From Thoreauomyces humboldtii (taxonomy: Eukaryota > Chytridiomycota > Chytridiomycetes > Spizellomycetales > Powellomycetaceae), in NCBI GenBank assembly GCA_027596035.1, contig JADGJA010000686.1, positions 1 through 12,532 on the forward strand: a DNA stretch of 12,532 nucleotides, given 5' to 3'. Under the pieces are notes generated by a model, which worked only from the letters and a program-made list of their open reading frames with translations, did not search any database and was not told the origin of the DNA. Within the stretch, counting starts at the first letter, position 1, and each line of letters begins with the position of its first letter. Shown piece by piece: positions 7,910 to 12,532 of the stretch. A program made the position numbers and the translations under genes.

Positions 7910-8712
7910 ATGTCCCTCGCAGCAGCAGCGGCTCCTTCCCTGGTCTGCGAAGAGGCCATCCTGGAAGGGCGCATCCAACTGGGCAAAGGTAACATCGTCC
8001 ATCCAAAGTGTCACCTCAGGAGCACCGGCGCGGGCGCCATCGTGATCGGAGACGGCAACGTCTTGGAGGAGCACGTCTTGATTTCTCACACGTACGTTCA
8101 CGAAGAGAACCGTGCTTCCAAACAAGTATGATTTGGTTTCCTCCTTCTGACGTACTCCCGTGATCAGAGGCGATGAGCCACTACGAGTAGGTCACAACAA
8201 CGTGTTTCAAGTAGGCGCAGGTACAAAACGGTCAACCCATCTCTTCACGCTGCCAAGATGCTCAAACACCAGTGCTCCTCGCAGTCTTCCGCGGTATGAG
8301 TGTTGGAACAGGATGCACCATCGAGGTGGGAGGTAGGGGGTCTGGGGTGGCGAACCAGGGCGCTTTCAGATTTGTTTCCCATGAACTCATCGCACCTCCC
8401 CAGCCGTGGTCGCCGAGGGAACCACCATTGGCGACAACTGCGTGATCGGTGCAAAGTGCGTCACCCACGTCGGTCAGACCGTTCCGGACGATACCGTCAT
8501 CCACGGCGCTCAGCACGATCAACGCGTGCAGACCAGGTCCAATCGATTGCAGGCCAACCTGCACGCGAGGCATCTCGAATATCTGCGCGAGGTGAGCGCC
8601 CCAAAGAGGGGGATGCAAAGAGAGCACGCAGCGAGAGCTACTGGGAGTGCAGTCCCTGACGTTCACCATCTCTGTTCAGGTACTACCAAAGTATCATCAC
8701 CTCCGCGAGTGA
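7910..8712 (+). CDS. DCTN6: Dynactin subunit 6 (p27), five exons
   Basis: Exons are 7910-8091, 8168-8220, 8285-8332, 8404-8591 and 8680-8712. All four introns (76, 64, 71 and 88 bp) are GT..AG and keep phase, giving 167 residues (human has 190). The protein is a left-handed beta helix of hexapeptide repeats. Visible landmarks are GNIVHPKCHL, GAIVIGDGNVLEEHVLI, VGHNNVFQVGA, MSVGTGCTIEVGA, TTIGDNCVIGAKC and VPDDTVIHGAQHDQRVQT. The C-terminal helix ends in LPKYHHLRE, matching LPNYHHLK of animal p27. DCTN6 pairs with DCTN5 in the pointed-end complex of dynactin, which helps dynactin and dynein bind cargo. The fifth exon encodes only ten residues plus the stop, yet restores the conserved YHHL end, which makes the model strong. 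The protein is a little short at the N terminus and in the central loop. The gene converges with the kinase gene to its right. Confidence 0.93.
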
Positions 8713-9354
8713 GCCGATCGCTCCTCTGGAACGGTTGCGATAGACACCATCGGATACCACCGCAGATAGAACGCTGCTCCTCGGACAATCTATGTAGAAC
8801 TGGACGGTCTCTGCGGATGCAAAAAGGATATTGTCCTATCTACGATGCGCAGTAAGGTCATGACGAGCGGAGCGTATGTGCGAACGGTGAAGTGTGGGAC
8901 ACGAGCTCTCACACTTTCGAGCGCCATCGCCGTGAAAGAACAGACGATAGGGGCAAACGCGCCGAAAAGGGAGCTAATCGCGCTGCAAAGGAAGTGAATG
9001 GTGTTGAATGGTGTCAAACGCCTCACTCTCACCAATGCCTGCCAGAAGTAGCTAGTTGAGTCAGGAAAGAATAAAACTCGGTAAGAACGAATATTGCTGT
9101 ACGCGGTAAACCCGAGGTCGCCATGTATTTGTATGAGGCGAAACCGACAAAAAAGAAGTTAAACAAGAAAGCAGGAGAGGGGAGGATGGGGAAACGGATG
9201 CCCTCAGCAAAGGGTCGTCAAAAAAAGAAAAGGGAGCGTTGTGCCCTTTGTTCGGAAAAGGCAAGTGAGTGACAGAAAGAAGGAAGGCGAAGAAGGGGGG
9301 TATCGGGGGTCGCGTGAAAATGGTAAAAAAAAATGAAAGGGGACGGACAAGGGT
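8713..9354. other. Convergent 3' region between DCTN6 and the kinase
   Basis: About 640 bp separate the two stop codons. An AATAAA on the + strand at 9070-9075 could serve DCTN6, 358 bp after its stop. From about 9150 to 9340 the + strand is A/G-rich, so the kinase transcript would read a T/C-rich 3' untranslated region there. I see no gene, tRNA or terminator hairpin. Confidence 0.55.
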
Positions 9355-11804
9355 TCAAGCCCGCGAAGCAGTGTGACGACGAAGGGTGTGCGGATGGCGA
9401 ATGAGTCCCGTTTGAACCTTTTGCTCTGCGCGAACCAGGTCAAAGTACGGATGTCGAAGGGCTTCGACGGCGGTGATGCGTTCCGTGGGATCGTAGCGGA
9501 GCATTCGGTAAATGAGATCGAGCAGCTGGGCGGATTGCTGGTCGGTTGGCTTAACGATATCCTGTAAGCGGGAACACGTTCAACGCTTAGCTTATTGCAG
9601 TGAGACAACCGTGATGTCGAGATTCTGCTTACCCGCAAGAGCTTGGTCTTGGTCACAATACGTTTGCTCTGCTTCGTGGTCTCCGGACGCGGATAAAGAA
9701 GCTGCCCATCGCGGAAGTACTTTGCCGCCGTATTAGTGGGTGACGGCCGCGTCAGGTGGGCCGGAAAAGGTCCTAGCACTTGTTCCATCATTGCAAGGTG
9801 CTCGATGCTAATACAAACGGTTAACAATCTGCGGTCAAACTAGGTCGGCGAGGTGCCTACTTTTCATGCGTCTGAAACAGAGCGTCTCCCGTCACGAACT
9901 CTACTAGAATACAGCCGAGGGACCACTAGGCACAGAATTAGACTTCGGTAAATAATATGCACGACGAGTCTGATAGCTAAGGGTTACTTACGATGTCGCA
10001 TGGGTAGGACCAGCCAGAACCCAGCAAGATTTCAGGTGCGCGATAGTGCCGTGTACTGACAATTGTACTGTGGTAATCGTCCTCAAAGATGGCACTTCCG
10101 AAGTCGATGAGTGCGATCTCGGTACATCGGAGCAACTTCTTGGGTTTCGCCGAACGTCTCGCTCCTGGAACCGGGTCGGACTTGTTGTTCACGATCATGA
10201 TGTTCTCTAGTGTTCGGGCAAGCATCAGCACAAGAGTTTTGTTTTGGCGTCTGACAAGCCAACGTACCTGGCTTCAAGTCTGTATGTATCAACTTGATGC
10301 TATGCATGAAGACCACGGCATCGACAAGCTGAAGGGCAATTTCCCCAGTCTGCCATGGGACGAGAGGAACGAACGAGTTCTCCTTCAGATAATCAAAGAC
10401 GCTTTGACTCAAAAGTGGAAAGACCATGCAAGTGTGGTTGCGGTAGGTGAAAGTCCTCAAAAGCGGGATGCAGTGACTGTTCAATAGACACGATCAGCTG
10501 TAACTCCCAAGCACGGGAACTGAGACAGCCGGAACGTACTGCTGATCGTAAGGATCGTTTTGTTCCAGACACTGCAGTACTTTGATCTCAACGCGTGATG
10601 CTTCCGTGTACTTTTGCAAAGCACGAACCACTTTGATGGCGACATTTCGGTCTTCCTCCCTATCGTAAACCTCAAGGACCTTCCCGAAAGTGCCTTGACC
10701 AAGAAGACGCAAAACATCATCTGAAGGTGCAAAAGTTGGTGTGAGTGATTAAGCTTATCCGGAAATCTACAGCTATCAACTTACAGCGAGGAGTGATCTG
10801 GCAATTCTCAGTAACAATAAAAAAGCCTTCCTTGTCGCAAACCGGCTGAGTATAAGATGTTAGCGACGATTGAAATACCTTTCGGTCCTTCAAACCAAAT
10901 ACCTCGGGGGTCCGCGCGGGTGCTGGGTTCCAAGCCGTCGGCGGGGAGGATCGACTTGGCGGATGTTGGTACGGAATATACGCCGAAGCCATGGCGAGAT
11001 TGTGCTCCTTATCATACTGGTTGTCCTTTCTTCGACGCTTCGACGGAGAAGCTTCGGCAGTGAGATCAATCAGGTCGATGTTCGACATGGGTGGCAGATA
11101 ATGCGATCCATGACCGTTTTGCCCTGGATCGACGGCGGCAGGTGGTGGCAAATGCATGTACTTGTTTCCATTTGGGACAAAGCTGTCGGCTGGTGTCGCG
11201 TAGTTCCGTGCACCTTCGGCCGGAGAAGAGTATTGGGGAAACGGCAGACTTTGAGCATCTACAGGCGGAAGTGCGTATATCGGCGGCCCGCCATGAACAG
11301 GATAGCCTCCATTATAGCGTGGGACATAGTGATCAGCAACAGGGATCGGCAAGTCTAAGCAAAGATCCTGGAGTTCAGCAAGGCGGGAGCAGATCCTTCT
11401 CAATGCGACCCGACTGGCTTACCCGAGATGTAAGTCCCGTTCTGATTTAGTGGAAAAGTCGAGGAGGCAGAATGTTGAGGAAGGCTCGCTTGAAGGTATG
11501 CCCCAGATGCCGAGTGTGAGTGGTGGTGCGCGTAAGATGTTGGTATAGACGGGTGAGGCAGCGGCAGTGTCCGTTCGTGCGAGTGAAAAGACCCAGTGTG
11601 AAGGTAAGGAGGTACCACAGATGGGGACCGTGAGGTGACGAATATGACCTCGGTGGGCGTACTGATGTGCTGATGTTGACGATGTTGCAATAATGGCGGG
11701 AGAATTTGCTGCGGCGGTTGCTCATGTTGTCGGAGCTGTGGATGCGGATTCCGAAAATGTTGCTCCTCGTCCAAGAGCCGCTTTCGGCTGCGTGTGGTAG
11801 CCAT
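9355..11804 (-). CDS. LAMMER/CLK-family dual-specificity protein kinase, eight exons
   Basis: Exons on the minus strand: 11804-11423, 11354-10785, 10720-10540, 10476-10268, 10206-9992, 9925-9861, 9807-9633 and 9561-9355. All seven introns (68, 64, 63, 61, 66, 53, 71 bp) are GT..AG and keep phase, giving 667 residues. The N-terminal 300 residues are low-complexity (Q/H-rich, then P/Y-rich) with a basic cluster SPSKRRRK (230-237), a likely nuclear signal. The kinase domain shows GQGTFGKV (325-332), VAIK with K347, HTDLKPEN with D444, DFGSA (482-486) and STRHYRAPE (498-506), all typical of CLK/LAMMER kinases. The family signature reads EHLAMMEQ (543-550), with Gln in place of the usual final Arg. 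The end, RMLRYDPTERITAVEALRHPYF, is kinase subdomain XI. Family members phosphorylate SR splicing factors and affect cell cycle and stress responses (Kns1, Lkh1, CLK1-4). The catalytic residues are complete, so the enzyme should be active. Confidence 0.94.
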
Positions 11805-12532
11805 GGCGCCGGCCAAAGACCTTCAGAGTCGGAAAGCTTCCGGTTCTAGGTGGCGGGAGACCCTGCAGGCCCCCCGTTGCTGAGGCTTCCCTACAGAAAG
11901 GCCGTACGCCCCCTTCCGCTATAAATCGAATCGAACTTGGCCGTGGGAAGACTTCACAGTGTAAGAAAGATGCGGTCCACTTGAACGCAGAGACCGCCTC
12001 GATGCTGAGAGAAAGGTCCGAGACAGAGAGCCGACGTAAGCTAGCAGCGATATGCGGAACTCGGCGTGACCGTATTCAAGGAGGTGCTGAACGGTTCCTT
12101 TGTCAAGTGACAAGATGGGCGTCAGGTGAGGTACTGCCGTGGTGCTGGGATACGGTACGAATGCGTGTGCGGGTGGCGAAGGTCGGAAACCAGCAGGAGC
12201 ACTCCCGTCAAAGACTCTTTCCGCCGAGAACAGACCGGTGCACAATCCTCTAGGGTGAGGGAAGCGGTGTCGGTCGATGGAAGCGATCCGATGAACTGAA
12301 AGTGACGTCTTTGAGGAAAAGCTGAGGATTGGATGCTGAGGTCGAGCAGCGGGAAAACGCAGAGGTAGGTGAATAAGGGCGGTCCGTAGTCAAGAGCGCA
12401 CGCCAGGATTGAGAAAGACCCTCCTTCTTCAGAGAGACGGGGAGACAAGAAGAGGCCTACGGTACAAGGGGAACTCGTCTGTAGGAAGAAGAACCCCTCC
12501 CCGTGCGGTGCGGTGGTGCGGTGCGGTGCGGG
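11805..12532 (-). promoter_or_regulatory. Kinase upstream region, ATG-free on the sense strand
   Basis: I checked every base from 11805 to the window edge for CAT on the + strand (ATG on the kinase strand) and found none in 728 bases. The opposite strand has about eight ATGs over the same bases. The sense strand is rich in C and T, for example around 12400-12440. Both facts fit a long 5' leader kept clear of upstream start codons, with or without an intron in it. Open frames here on the minus strand depend on non-ATG starts. No TATA box in the kinase orientation is clear; TATAAAT at about 11920 reads the other way. Confidence 0.55.
12503..12532. repeat. GTGCG tandem repeat at the window edge
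   Basis: Five GTGCG units interrupted by one extra GTG lie at the right edge and probably continue beyond it. It is a simple GC-rich minisatellite with no gene attached. Confidence 0.7.

Noticed and set aside
8406..8855. Long frame through exon 4 of DCTN6 and beyond
   Set aside because: Its first part is genuine DCTN6 exon 4, but beyond 8591 it reads through an intron; the conserved YHHL end appears only after splicing to 8680.
9351..9366. Sequence resembling a tRNA T-loop (GGTTCAAGCCC)
   Set aside because: It lies at the stop codon of the kinase, and no matching acceptor stem, D-arm or anticodon arm could be found.
11919..12448. Two overlapping minus-strand frames upstream of the kinase
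   Set aside because: They depend on non-ATG starts; no ATG exists on that strand in the region. No recognisable family.

Overview
The window looks like nuclear DNA from a fungus, most probably a basidiomycete. Coding regions are interrupted by very short introns (51-88 bp) with GT..AG ends. Genes are densely packed, and all recognisable products are conserved eukaryotic housekeeping proteins. I see no prokaryotic operon, mobile element, CRISPR array, rRNA or tRNA. The phylum is an inference from gene structure and protein style, not from a search.

Layout, left to right. Bases 1-660 are an upstream region with no gene I can support, although the true 5' end of the next gene probably lies in it. 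661-1541 (+) encodes GPN-loop GTPase 3, with one clear 77-bp intron. 1813-3723 (+) is an intronless NUDCD1-like protein with a central CS domain. 4150-5598 (+) is a BAG-domain Hsp70 co-chaperone with a long charged N-terminal helix, preceded by a TATA box and a CA-rich leader. 5599-6720 is intergenic; its right half looks like the promoter (TATATATA plus a CT tract) of a small protein of unknown family at 6721-7068. 7910-8712 (+) is dynactin subunit 6 in five exons. 9355-11804 (-) is a LAMMER/CLK-type protein kinase in eight exons, convergent with DCTN6. 11805-12532 is the kinase's upstream region; it has no ATG on the sense strand, so it may be a long transcript leader.

I rebuilt exon structures by eye, using splice sites, reading-frame phase and family motifs. 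For DCTN6 (167 aa) and the kinase (667 aa) every junction keeps phase and restores family motifs, so these models are firm. The GPN3 start is unresolved: the codons just before the first in-frame ATG still look like GPN3, yet no upstream ATG joins to them cleanly.

The genes do not form a pathway cluster. Loose themes are chaperone work (NUDCD1-like and BAG protein), RNA polymerase II assembly or import (GPN3), dynein transport (DCTN6) and phosphorylation of splicing factors (LAMMER kinase). I found no convincing new multi-gene system. The most notable items are the ATG-free kinase leader, the kinase's N-terminal SUMO-interaction-like motif beside a nuclear localisation signal, the GPN3 5'-end puzzle, and the unplaced small protein.
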